Positions 7,541-16,022 of a stretch of 64,000 nt of DNA are shown here, one piece after another. Positions within the stretch are counted from its first letter, which is position 1. Every line of letters starts with the position of its first letter. This DNA comes from Myxococcus guangdongensis (GTDB taxonomy: Bacteria > Myxococcota > Myxococcia > Myxococcales > Myxococcaceae): positions 1-64,000 of the forward strand of contig NZ_JAJVKW010000001.1 of NCBI RefSeq assembly GCF_024198255.1, written 5' to 3'. The notes beneath the pieces are model-generated. The model had not been told where the DNA came from. It ran no database searches and was given only the letters and a program-made list of their open reading frames with translations. A program made the position numbers and the translations under genes.

Positions 7541-8548
7541 TCAGCGCCTCACCAGCGTGCGGTACAGCGCCTCCAGCGCGTGCGCCTCGTGCTCCACGCC
7601 ACACCGACGCCGCGCCTCCTCGGCCGCGTTGCGCCCCACTTCGCGCGCTCGCTCCGGCTCGCGCATCAACATGTCGAGGAGCTCTCGCAGCGCCTTCACG
7701 TCACCCGGCTCGAAGAAGAAGCCCGTGCGGCCGTGCTCGATGAGCGTGTCCAGGTACGGCAGCTTCGACGCCACCACGCAGCACCCCGACGCCATCGCCT
7801 CCACGTGCACCAGCGAGTACCCCTCCGCATAGGATGGGTGCACCAGCACCGTGAGCCCCTGGTACCAGGGCTCGATGACCGACTGCTCTCCCGCCAGCGT
7901 CACCCGGCCCTCGATGCCGGCACGGAGGCCGTTCACCCAGTCCAGGTCCGCGCCCTTCGCCAGGCCCACCAGCACGCCCTGCCACTCGGGGTGCTCAGGC
8001 AGCAACGGCCGGACCGCCTCCAGGAAGTCGCCCTGTCCCTTCTCCTTCCGGATGCGACCGATGACGCCGATTCCCAGGCGCCCGCCTTGCCCCAGTCGCT
8101 CCCAGGCCTTCTGTCGGTCCTCGGGGGGATGGAAGCGCGTCAGGTCGATGCCATGCGAGATGACCGTCGACGGCAGCGCGATGACGTCCGCCACCTGCTT
8201 CGTCAACGACACCAGTGCGTCCGCGCCTCGCGCGATGAACCGCGTGAAGCCACTGGGCGCCATCGACGTGTGCCGCGTGAACACCAGCCGCACCTGCCGA
8301 CCCACCAGCTTCAACAACATCCCCGCCAGCAGCTCGTTGTTCCGGTGCGCGTGCCACACCACCGGCTCCGAGCGCGCCCTGCGCAGCAGCTCCGGCCAGG
8401 TGATGCGCGGCAGTCCCTCGCTCAGCCCCGAGCCGATGACCCGCGTCTCCGAGCCCGAGTCCTTCACCAACGCTGGCACCACCGACTCGACGTGACGCGT
8501 GACGCCCGTGTACCGGTTGTGGAAATGCGGGTGGATGATGAGCGTCAT
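7541..8548 (-). CDS. Glycosyltransferase family 4
   Basis: A 335-residue GT-B glycosyltransferase, presumably acting on the lipopolysaccharide core. The C-terminal domain has the GT4 donor site HPSYAEGYSLVHVEAMASG, with the EX7E spacing intact (E in AEGYS and E in VEAMAS), followed by GRTGFFFEPGDV. The N-terminal half has HPHFHNRYTGVTRH. Its start overlaps the stop of the WaaA-like gene by 4 bases (ATGA), so it is probably co-translated with it and acts soon after Kdo transfer. Donor and acceptor sugars cannot be read from the sequence. Confidence 0.88.
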   Translation of the reverse strand: MTLIIHPHFHNRYTGVTRHVESVVPALVKDSGSETRVIGSGLSEGLPRITWPELLRRARSEPVVWHAHRNNELLAGMLLKLVGRQVRLVFTRHTSMAPSGFTRFIARGADALVSLTKQVADVIALPSTVISHGIDLTRFHPPEDRQKAWERLGQGGRLGIGVIGRIRKEKGQGDFLEAVRPLLPEHPEWQGVLVGLAKGADLDWVNGLRAGIEGRVTLAGEQSVIEPWYQGLTVLVHPSYAEGYSLVHVEAMASGCCVVASKLPYLDTLIEHGRTGFFFEPGDVKALRELLDMLMREPERAREVGRNAAEEARRRCGVEHEAHALEALYRTLVRR

Positions 8549-9828
8549 CGCGGCTCCGCCCTGCCGTGCGGGAAGAGCGACAGCATCGCCTCGGCGTTGC
8601 GCTCGCTCGCTCCGGAGATTCGGCCCACCGTCTCCAGGGCTCGGGCCCCGAGTTCATCGATTCGCCGCGGGTCCTCCAGCAGCTCCGAGAGCCTCGCGTG
8701 CAGCTCCTCCGCGTCCGCCACCTGGATGCCTCCGTGCCCCGACAATACCGTCACGCTGTCCCGGAAGTTGTCCATGTGCGGCCCGAACAACACCGGCTTG
8801 CCCTGCCCCGCGGGCTCCAGGATGTTCTGGCCACCGCGCTTCGTGAACGAGCCTCCGACGAAGACCACCGTCCCCAGTCGGTACGCCCGCGACAGCTCGC
8901 CGATGGTGTCCATCACCACCACCTGCGCTCGCTCGGGGTTGCCCTTCGAGCGAAGCGCCACGCTCAACCCCGCGTCCCGCGCGAGCGTCATGACTCGCGC
9001 CGCTCGGTCCACGTACCTCGGCGCAATCACCAGCCGCAGCTCCGGCCACTTCGCGAGCAGCCGCCGGTACACACCCAGCAGCGCCTCCTCCTCACCCTCG
9101 TGCGTGCTTCCCGCAATCCACACGGGCGCGCCCAGGGGGAGCCCCAGGACCTCGCGCAACGTGGTGTCCTCCGGCGCGGGCCCCGAGGCCAGGGAGTCGA
9201 ACTTGGTGTTCCCCGTCACCCTCACCCAGTCGGGCCTCGCGCCCAGGCTCCGCGCTCGCTCCGCTTCGTCCTCGTGGCGCATCAACATCAGGTCCAGGTC
9301 CTTCAGCGGATTGCCGATGAGGCCGAACAACGCCCGGTAGCGCCCCACGTTCGCCGGGGAGAAGCGTCCGTTGGTCATCACCACCCTCGCGCCTCCGCGC
9401 TTCGCCGCGCGGATGAGGTTGGGCCAGATCTCCGTGTACTCGAGGACCAGGATGTCCGGCCGCAGCGCCTTCATCGCCCGCCGCGTCGCGCCCCAGAGGT
9501 CATAGGGCACGTAGATGACGCCATCGATGTCCTTGGCCAGTCGCCCCGTCGCCATCGCATGGCCGCTGTCGGTCATCGTCGACAGGATGAGCTGGCAGCC
9601 CGGGAAGCGCGCTCGCAGCGGCGCGAACATCGGGGAGAGCGCGAGCAGGTCTCCCGCGCTCGCTCCGTGCAACCACACCACGGGCCCATCGCCTCTCGCG
9701 GGCAACGCCCCCGGGGCATAGAACCCCAGTCGCTGCCACAGGCCATGACGCGTCTTCCGGTGCACACACAGCACCGGGAGGAGCAGCGGGAAGAGCAGGT
9801 ACGTGGCGAGGATGTAGAGGAGTCGCAT
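8545..9828 (-). CDS. waaA: Kdo transferase WaaA/KdtA-like
   Basis: Expected to transfer 3-deoxy-D-manno-octulosonic acid from CMP-Kdo to lipid A precursor at the inner membrane. The 427-residue length, the N-terminal membrane segment (about residues 4-20), the TGNTKFDSL motif, the GSTHEGEEE motif and the FVGGSFTKRGGQNILEPA donor site all fit WaaA. The N-terminal motif, usually ending in GE with the catalytic-base Glu, reads HGASAGDLLAL (residues about 54-64). Asp (codon GAC) therefore stands where Glu is expected. EYTEIWPN is present in place of the usual ETELWPN. Position in the cluster strongly supports the assignment. Confidence 0.87.
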   Translation of the reverse strand: MRLLYILATYLLFPLLLPVLCVHRKTRHGLWQRLGFYAPGALPARGDGPVVWLHGASAGDLLALSPMFAPLRARFPGCQLILSTMTDSGHAMATGRLAKDIDGVIYVPYDLWGATRRAMKALRPDILVLEYTEIWPNLIRAAKRGGARVVMTNGRFSPANVGRYRALFGLIGNPLKDLDLMLMRHEDEAERARSLGARPDWVRVTGNTKFDSLASGPAPEDTTLREVLGLPLGAPVWIAGSTHEGEEEALLGVYRRLLAKWPELRLVIAPRYVDRAARVMTLARDAGLSVALRSKGNPERAQVVVMDTIGELSRAYRLGTVVFVGGSFTKRGGQNILEPAGQGKPVLFGPHMDNFRDSVTVLSGHGGIQVADAEELHARLSELLEDPRRIDELGARALETVGRISGASERNAEAMLSLFPHGRAEPR

Positions 9829-9849
9829 GGACGGCTCCCCGGCCCTCTA

Positions 9850-11022
9850 TCAGATGCCAGGGCTCCGAGGCAGCACACGCACGGGATTCGGAACAATCCA
9901 GGGTCGCCATTCGGACCCGAAGAAGCGCCCAGGCCCCTTCGCCCAGACCTCCACCCGCACCAGCCCCTCCCCCGTCAGCGCCACCGACGTGCCGTCCTCC
10001 CCCAGTCGGCCCTCTCCCCACACCTGCACCCGAACCGTGTCCACGTCCGGCAGGCCCGGCAGGCGCACCTTCAGGACATCTCCCACCCGCGCCTCGCGAC
10101 GCTCCGGGTCCACGCCTTCCAAGGCGAAGCCCTCGGGCTCCCCCAAGGCGCGGAAGGAACAGAGGGCCGAGCCGCCTCGCAGCGCCCGCGTCACCAGCGC
10201 GGCGGCGGCCTTCGCATCCTTCGGCAAGGGCGCGGGCACCTGCTCCGGCGGGAGGTACATGGCGAGCGAGCTGAACACGGACTCGTAGGACGGCAGGCCA
10301 TGCGCGTCATGCGCGCAGAAGGAGCGCTTGGGTTGCTCCCGCGAGAGCCCCATGAAGCGCTCGCCGGGCTCGGGCTCCGGCGCGACGAGCAACATCACTC
10401 CGTGCATCGGCTTCGCGAGATACGCGCCCACGGCCGGCAGCAAGCGGCTCAGCGGGTTGCTCATGGCCTGGCGGAAGAACGTGTCCGCCGAGTACAGCTC
10501 GAAGCCCTTCGCCTCACGGGCCGTCGGCTCGTCCGTCCACGGGTTCTTCTTCTGCACCGGATGCGCGAGGACCGTCATGCCTCCCGCGGCCTCCACCGCC
10601 TTCACCGCATCCGCGGCGGGCATCCATCGCGTCATGCCCTCCAGCGGGCGCTCCATGCCGAACGCGACCAGGTGCCCCGCGGACGTCGAGATTTCAACGC
10701 CGGGAATCAGCAGCACGCCATCCCCCCAGGTCGGAGCGGGCGGCGTGAAGTCGTTGTGGTCCGTCAACAACACGAAGTCGAGCCCCGCGGCCTTCGCCGC
10801 GAGCACCACATCGAGCGGGCTGCCTCGTCCATCCGAGCGCGTGGTGTGCACGTGGAAGGCGCCACGAACCCACCTCGGCTCGCCCTCCTTCGGGGGCACC
10901 ACCGGGTACGTCGTGTACGACGCGGGGAGCGCGAAGAAGCCGCACAGGCCCAGGAGGAGGAGCAACAGGCCCACCAGCGCCCGCAGTCCCTTGCCGAGCA
11001 CCACACGGAGACGGCTGTTCAT
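9850..11022 (-). CDS. Membrane-anchored PHP-domain phosphoesterase
   Basis: A 390-residue protein with one N-terminal membrane helix (about residues 13-32) followed by a PHP domain. The metal-binding motifs are visible: HVHTTRSDGRG, LLTDHNDFTPP, PGVEIST and VLAHPVQKKNPW. The domain probably lies outside the cytoplasm because it follows the helix directly, and it resembles the CehA/McbA group. The substrate is unknown. The cluster context suggests a phosphate ester or anhydride connected with envelope glycolipids, but this is inference. ATG 11022 (MNSRLRVVLGKG) is used; the frame stays open to 11184 without family support. Confidence 0.8.
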   Translation of the reverse strand: MNSRLRVVLGKGLRALVGLLLLLLGLCGFFALPASYTTYPVVPPKEGEPRWVRGAFHVHTTRSDGRGSPLDVVLAAKAAGLDFVLLTDHNDFTPPAPTWGDGVLLIPGVEISTSAGHLVAFGMERPLEGMTRWMPAADAVKAVEAAGGMTVLAHPVQKKNPWTDEPTAREAKGFELYSADTFFRQAMSNPLSRLLPAVGAYLAKPMHGVMLLVAPEPEPGERFMGLSREQPKRSFCAHDAHGLPSYESVFSSLAMYLPPEQVPAPLPKDAKAAAALVTRALRGGSALCSFRALGEPEGFALEGVDPERREARVGDVLKVRLPGLPDVDTVRVQVWGEGRLGEDGTSVALTGEGLVRVEVWAKGPGRFFGSEWRPWIVPNPVRVLPRSPGI

Positions 11023-11119
11023 GTCCACGCGCCTCGAGGGTTCCGCGTGAGCCCTCGACACGATGACGAAACCACCGCCTCGGCGTCGAACCGTCGGGCT
11101 CCTGCATGACTCAGCATCA

Positions 11120-12904
11120 TCACGCGGCGCCTCGCTCGAAGGTGCCCTCCGTCTGCATCTTCCACAGCGCGGCGTAGCGTCCACCCCTCGCGAGCAACTC
11201 CGCGTGCGAGCCGCTCTCCACCGCTCGCCCCGCCTCCATCACGTGGAGCACGTCCGCGTTCACCACCGTGGACAACCGGTGCGCGATGACCAGCGCCGTG
11301 CGCCCCGGCAACACCGCCGCCAGCGCAGCCTGCACCTCGCGCTCGCTCTCGGGGTCCAGGCTGCTCGTCGCCTCGTCCAGCACCAGCACGCGCGCTCGCG
11401 CCAGCACGGCCCTGGCGATGCACAGACGCTGCCGCTGACCACCGCTCAACGTCACGCCGCGCTCGCCGATGCGCGTGTCGTAGCCCTGGGGCAACGCGCG
11501 GATGAACCCGTCCGCGTTCGCCACCTTCGCCGCCGCCTCCACTTCCTCACGCGTGGCGTCCGGGCGCGCATATCGAAGGTTGTCCAGCACCGTGCCCTGG
11601 AACAACAACGGCTCCTGCGTCACCAACGCGAGCTGCTCGCGAAGGCTCGCCGCCGTGTACCGGGCCATGTCCACGCCATCCAGCAGCAGCCTTCCGGACT
11701 GGGGACGCTCGAAGCGCAGGAGCAGCGACGTCACCGTGCTCTTGCCTCCGCCACTGCCGCCCACCAGCGCCGTCACCTGCCCCGCCTTCAGCTCCAGCGT
11801 CACGCCGTCGAGCGCGCGCCGCTCGCCATACGCGAAGCTCACGTCCTCGAACCGCACCGACTCGGACAAGGGCGGCGCCGACACCGCGTCCGGCGCGTCC
11901 TGCACCGGGTGCTTCAAGTCCAGCAACGCGAAGAGCCGCTCACCCGCCGCGCCCGCCTGCATCGCGAACTGCGTCACCCGGCCCAAATCCTTCACCGGCT
12001 GGTACACCAGGATGACCGCCGTCAGCAGCGACAACAGCGCCTCCGGCTCCATCAACTTCGCGCTCGCCGCGAAGGCCAACGCCCCCGCCAGCGCCGCCGC
12101 CGCCAGCACCTCCATGATTCCGGGCACCCCGCCACGCGCCCACGCCGCCCCGACCACCGCCTCCTCGTGCGCCTTCGCGTGCGAGGCGAACCGCGCCAGC
12201 TCCGCCTCCTGCCCGTTGAACGCCTGAATCGTCCTCAAGCCCCCGAGCCCCTCGTGGAGCTGCCCCGCCAGATGCCCCAGCTGCGTCTGCCCCTCGCGCG
12301 TGCCCTTGAGCACCTTGCGCGTCAGGCGCGACGCCGGCAGCGCCGCGAGCGGAATCACCACCAGCATCAGCCCCCCCAGCAGCGGGCTCATCGACAACGC
12401 CACCCCCGCCAGGATGATGACCTGCAGGCTGTCACGCAGGTACGAGCCCACCGTGTACATCGCCGCCGCCTCCACCGCCGCGACGTCCGACGAGAAGCGA
12501 CTGAGCAAATCTCCCTGCCGCTCACGCGCGAGCTGGGCTGGCGACAACGACGTGAGCTTCACGAAGAGCTCCCGCCGCACGTCCTTCACCACCCGCTGCG
12601 CGAAGAGCCCCATGAAATAGAACTGGCCCAGGTACCCCACGCCCTTCACCGCGCCCACCACCACCATCATCAGCGGGAAGCCCCACAGCGCCGCGTCACG
12701 CGGCAGGGACGAGAGCCACGGCACCCGGTTCGCCCCGCCGAAGCCCTCCTCGCCCCCCGACAGCAGGAAGCGCAGCGCCGGGCCCGTGAGGTACGCGTAC
12801 GCGCCCGTGGCGACCCCCACGAACGCCATGCACACGAACGCCACCACGAGCACCGCCACGTGCGGGCGCGCGTAGCGCAACAATCGCCAGAGTGTCCGCC
12901 CCAT
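11120..12904 (-). CDS. ABC exporter, MsbA-like (TMD-NBD fusion)
   Basis: A 594-residue half-transporter with six transmembrane helices in residues about 15-300, followed by a nucleotide-binding domain. The latter has Walker A GGSGGGKST, the signature LSGGQRQRLCIARAVL, Walker B VLVLDEATSSLD and the H-loop IAHRLST. Such homodimers flip lipids or export drugs. The flanking lpxK, waaA and glycosyltransferase genes make lipid A-core flipping (MsbA role) the likeliest job, but the family is broad and the symbol is withheld. It lies 97 bases ahead of the PHP gene and 4 bases after the receiver/J-domain gene. Confidence 0.88.
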   Translation of the reverse strand: MGRTLWRLLRYARPHVAVLVVAFVCMAFVGVATGAYAYLTGPALRFLLSGGEEGFGGANRVPWLSSLPRDAALWGFPLMMVVVGAVKGVGYLGQFYFMGLFAQRVVKDVRRELFVKLTSLSPAQLARERQGDLLSRFSSDVAAVEAAAMYTVGSYLRDSLQVIILAGVALSMSPLLGGLMLVVIPLAALPASRLTRKVLKGTREGQTQLGHLAGQLHEGLGGLRTIQAFNGQEAELARFASHAKAHEEAVVGAAWARGGVPGIMEVLAAAALAGALAFAASAKLMEPEALLSLLTAVILVYQPVKDLGRVTQFAMQAGAAGERLFALLDLKHPVQDAPDAVSAPPLSESVRFEDVSFAYGERRALDGVTLELKAGQVTALVGGSGGGKSTVTSLLLRFERPQSGRLLLDGVDMARYTAASLREQLALVTQEPLLFQGTVLDNLRYARPDATREEVEAAAKVANADGFIRALPQGYDTRIGERGVTLSGGQRQRLCIARAVLARARVLVLDEATSSLDPESEREVQAALAAVLPGRTALVIAHRLSTVVNADVLHVMEAGRAVESGSHAELLARGGRYAALWKMQTEGTFERGAA

Positions 12905-12908
12905 CTGC

Positions 12909-14792
12909 CTACCGTCCCACCTTGCGCAACGCCGCCTTGGCCAGCTGCGAGTACGGGTTGTACTCCAGCACCTTCAGCAGCTTCTTTCGCGCCAGCGGCG
13001 CATCCCCCAGGTCCGTGTCGATGATGGCCGCGATGATGTGCAGCCGCTCCACGTAAGGCCCCAGGGACAACGCCTTCTTCAACACCTTCTGCGCCTTCTG
13101 CGCACGCTGGACCAGCGGACCGCCCGCCCCCTGGTACGTCGCCCAGGCGAGGAAGGAGTAGTACTCCGGCTCACGAGGGTTGAGCGTCACCGCCTCCTCG
13201 AACGCGTGCATCGCCGACACGAAGTCCCGCCGCTTCAGCGCGGACTCGCCCCGGCGCAACGCAATCTCGGCGTCCACCACCACCGCCGTGTTGCGCCCCA
13301 CGTCCAGCTTGCTGAAGAGGTACTGGAGGTACGCCTTGCGCTTCTCCTCCACGCTCAACACCCGGTAGGACGCCGACAGCTTCTCCTGCACGGAGTCCAG
13401 CAGGTCCTTCAGGTCCGAGATGTCGTATTCGGCATACGTGTCCGGGTGAAAGCGCATCGCCGTCTCGTGGTACGCGCGCTCCACCGCCTCCGCGTCCGCC
13501 GCGATGTCCAACCCCAGGCTGCCGAAGTAGCTGCGGGTGATGATGCGCACCGCCTCCTCGCGCAGCGAGGCCGCCGTCTCCCCAGGCAAGGACTTGCGCT
13601 TGCGCGGACCAATCCGGTCCGGCACCACCGCCGCGGACAACACGTCCGCCCCCGTCGCGACTGGCGTCGGCGAGAACGTCACGCCCCCCGTCAGCTTCAA
13701 GAACCACAGGAGCGAATACGCCGCGCTCAGCTCCCCGCGGCCATGGGCGAGCAACTCCTTGAGCACGATGCGGCCATTGACCTGCATCGCAATCTTGATG
13801 TCGTCCGTGTCCAGCGCCATCGCCTGCAGGTCGCGACCAAAATCGGACGAGCGCACCGGGTACTCGCCCAGGTTCGCCTTCAGCGACGCCGCCATCACCT
13901 TCAGCGGGAAGCAGCGCCGCGCGCCTTCCAGAATCTGCGCCAGCGGCGGCAGGTCCACCGATGCCACCTCCGCGGTGAACTCGTCGCCGGAGTAGAAGGC
14001 ATACCGGCCCTCGCGCATGCCCAACACCCGCGCCAGCTTGTCGCGCGTGTAGTCACGCAACAACTGCGACAACTCTTCCCCCACCAGCTCCACGCCCGCG
14101 TCCGCCAGCGCCGAGCCGATGCGCAGCCCCGAGCCCAGCGCCCCCACCACCTGCTCCGCCTGCGCGGGCGTGGCGAGCTTGCGCTCCACGAGGTAGCGCG
14201 GCAGCGAGTCCTCCTTCACCGTCGAGTCGAAGCTCACCGGCCCGCCGCGCAGGAAGTACACCCGCCGACTCAGCCCCCGGTGCGCCACCACCAGCACACC
14301 CTCCCGACGCAGCCGGTGGATGGAGTGCAACAGGCCCGGCAGCGGATAGCCCTTCAGCTCGCCACTGTTCACCGCCGGACGCGACAGCGTGGACGCCAGG
14401 CCCGACAGCGGCACCGCCTGCGCCGCGCGCACGAGCGACTCCAGCCGGGGCACCAGCTCTCCAGGCTTGAGCGGGTCCGCGACGTACGCGTTCACCTTCA
14501 AATCCAACACCGAGCCCACGCCCCGCGCCCGTCCCAGGTGCCCCTTGTCGATGGCGACGATGGGCACGCGCCCACCCTGGCTGTGCCCCCGGATGAGCTG
14601 CACCACGTGAGCGCCCTCCACGCGCGGCAGGTCCACCGACAACACCATCACATCCGGGTTGTCCGCCGCGAAGTGCTCCAGCGCCGCGATGGGGTCATTC
14701 ACCGCGCGCACGGAATACCCGGCCTGCGAGAGCAGGCCCGTCAGGTGCTCGAGCGTGGGGGGATGGCTCTCGGCGAGCAGAAGCGTCTTCAA
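12909..14792 (-). CDS. Receiver-DUF4388-J-domain-TPR protein
   Basis: A 627-residue cytoplasmic multidomain protein. Residues 1-125 look like a response-regulator receiver with the phosphoacceptor at D54 (VLSVDLPRVEG) and a C-terminal LKP; the acidic pair is reduced to E8. Residues about 145-400 carry two DUF4388-like stretches (GYPLPGLLHSIHRLRREG and DIKIAMQVNGRIVLKELL). Around residues 420-490 is a J-like helix pair with HPD (YHETAMRFHPDTYAEYD). The remainder is TPR-like (ESALKRRDFVSAMHAFEEA). Together these suggest a phosphorylation-responsive scaffold recruiting an Hsp70. No DNA-binding domain is seen. It is the first gene of the minus-strand lipopolysaccharide cluster. The function is unknown. 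Confidence 0.8.
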   Translation of the reverse strand: MKTLLLAESHPPTLEHLTGLLSQAGYSVRAVNDPIAALEHFAADNPDVMVLSVDLPRVEGAHVVQLIRGHSQGGRVPIVAIDKGHLGRARGVGSVLDLKVNAYVADPLKPGELVPRLESLVRAAQAVPLSGLASTLSRPAVNSGELKGYPLPGLLHSIHRLRREGVLVVAHRGLSRRVYFLRGGPVSFDSTVKEDSLPRYLVERKLATPAQAEQVVGALGSGLRIGSALADAGVELVGEELSQLLRDYTRDKLARVLGMREGRYAFYSGDEFTAEVASVDLPPLAQILEGARRCFPLKVMAASLKANLGEYPVRSSDFGRDLQAMALDTDDIKIAMQVNGRIVLKELLAHGRGELSAAYSLLWFLKLTGGVTFSPTPVATGADVLSAAVVPDRIGPRKRKSLPGETAASLREEAVRIITRSYFGSLGLDIAADAEAVERAYHETAMRFHPDTYAEYDISDLKDLLDSVQEKLSASYRVLSVEEKRKAYLQYLFSKLDVGRNTAVVVDAEIALRRGESALKRRDFVSAMHAFEEAVTLNPREPEYYSFLAWATYQGAGGPLVQRAQKAQKVLKKALSLGPYVERLHIIAAIIDTDLGDAPLARKKLLKVLEYNPYSQLAKAALRKVGR

Positions 14793-14853
14793 GGGTTGGC
14801 GCAGTCTACACCTTCACCCCGGCTTGCATCAGGGTACGATGCGCCCCCCTCAC

Positions 14854-16005
14854 ATGACGCCCCCGCCCCGAATCCTCGTCGTGGCCGGCGAGGCCTCCGG
14901 CGATGCCCATGCCGCAGAGCTCGTCGCCGCCCTCCAGGCCCGCCGTCCGGACCTCACCTTCTTCGGCATGGGCGGCTCGCGCCTGGCCGCCCGGGGAGTC
15001 GAGCTGCTCTTCGACGCCCGCGAGGTGTCCGTCATGGGCATCACCGAGGTGCTCCCCCGCATCCCCCGCATCCTCCAGATCATGAAGGGGCTGGCGAACG
15101 CGGCCGCCGAGCGGCGCCCCGACGTCGCCATCCTCGTCGACATCCCGGACTTCAACCTGCGCCTGGCCGAGAAGCTCAAGGCCCAGGACATCCCCGTGGC
15201 CTATTACATCTCGCCGATGATCTGGGCGTGGCGCCGCGGCCGGGTGCGCACCATCAAACGCCTGGTGGACCGGATGCTGTGCATCCTCCCGTTCGAGGAG
15301 GACTTCTACCGGGAGGCCGGCGTCGCCGCCCGCTACGTGGGCAGCCCCGTCGTCGAGCAGGTCCCCGCTCCCGACAGCCCCGCCGCGTTCCGGGAGCGCC
15401 TGGGCCTGGCCAGGGAGGCCCCCACGCTCGCGCTGCTGCCGGGCAGCCGGATGAGCGAGATTCGCCGGCTGCTGCCGTCCATGGTGGCCGCGGCCCGCCG
15501 CCTGTCCACCGAGCGGCCCGGGCTCCAGGTCGTGGTCCCCGTGGCCCCCACCATCCCCCGCGAGGAGGTGCTGTCGCGCTTCGAGGGCAGCGGCCTGACG
15601 CCAGTGCTGGTGGACGGACACGCCCCGGAGGTGGTGGGCGCCAGCGACGCGGCGGTGGTCGCCTCCGGGACGGCCGTGCTGGAGGCAGGGCTGATGCAGC
15701 GTCCCCTCGTCGTCATCTACCGGGTGTCGCTCATCTCCTATTGGGTGGGCCGGCTGATGCTGAAGGTGGCCTTCGTGTCCCTGGTCAACCTGCTGGCCGG
15801 GCGGCGGGTGGTGCCGGAGCTGCTCCAGGGGGAGATGACCCCCGAGCGAATCGCCGACGAGGTCCGCAAGGTCTGGCTTCCGGGGACCGCCCGGGACGAG
15901 ATGCTCCAGGGGCTGGGGGAGGTCCGGGGGCGGCTGGGCGAGGCAGGGGCCGCCACCCGGGCGGCGGAGACCGTCATGGAGCTACTGCCCCCGCGCGCCA
16001 TTTAG
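14854..16005 (+). CDS. lpxB: Lipid-A-disaccharide synthase
   Basis: Condenses UDP-2,3-diacylglucosamine with lipid X to give the lipid A disaccharide, at the cytoplasmic face of the inner membrane. The 383-residue GT19 protein shows VVAGEASGDAHAAELVAAL at the N-terminus, SVMGITEVLPRIPRI, LVDIPDFNLRLAEKLK, YYISPMIWAWRRGRV, LLPGSRMSEIRRLLP and the C-terminal SGTAVLEAGLMQRPLVVIYR. ATG 14854 gives MTPPPRILVV; a start 15 bases earlier (14839) is possible. In many genomes lpxB follows lpxA. Here it is on the opposite strand, 4 kb from lpxA, divergent from the receiver/J-domain gene and followed after 17 bases by a glycosyltransferase. Confidence 0.95.
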   Translation: MTPPPRILVVAGEASGDAHAAELVAALQARRPDLTFFGMGGSRLAARGVELLFDAREVSVMGITEVLPRIPRILQIMKGLANAAAERRPDVAILVDIPDFNLRLAEKLKAQDIPVAYYISPMIWAWRRGRVRTIKRLVDRMLCILPFEEDFYREAGVAARYVGSPVVEQVPAPDSPAAFRERLGLAREAPTLALLPGSRMSEIRRLLPSMVAAARRLSTERPGLQVVVPVAPTIPREEVLSRFEGSGLTPVLVDGHAPEVVGASDAAVVASGTAVLEAGLMQRPLVVIYRVSLISYWVGRLMLKVAFVSLVNLLAGRRVVPELLQGEMTPERIADEVRKVWLPGTARDEMLQGLGEVRGRLGEAGAATRAAETVMELLPPRAI

Positions 16006-16022
16006 GGTATGTCGGCCCGGCC

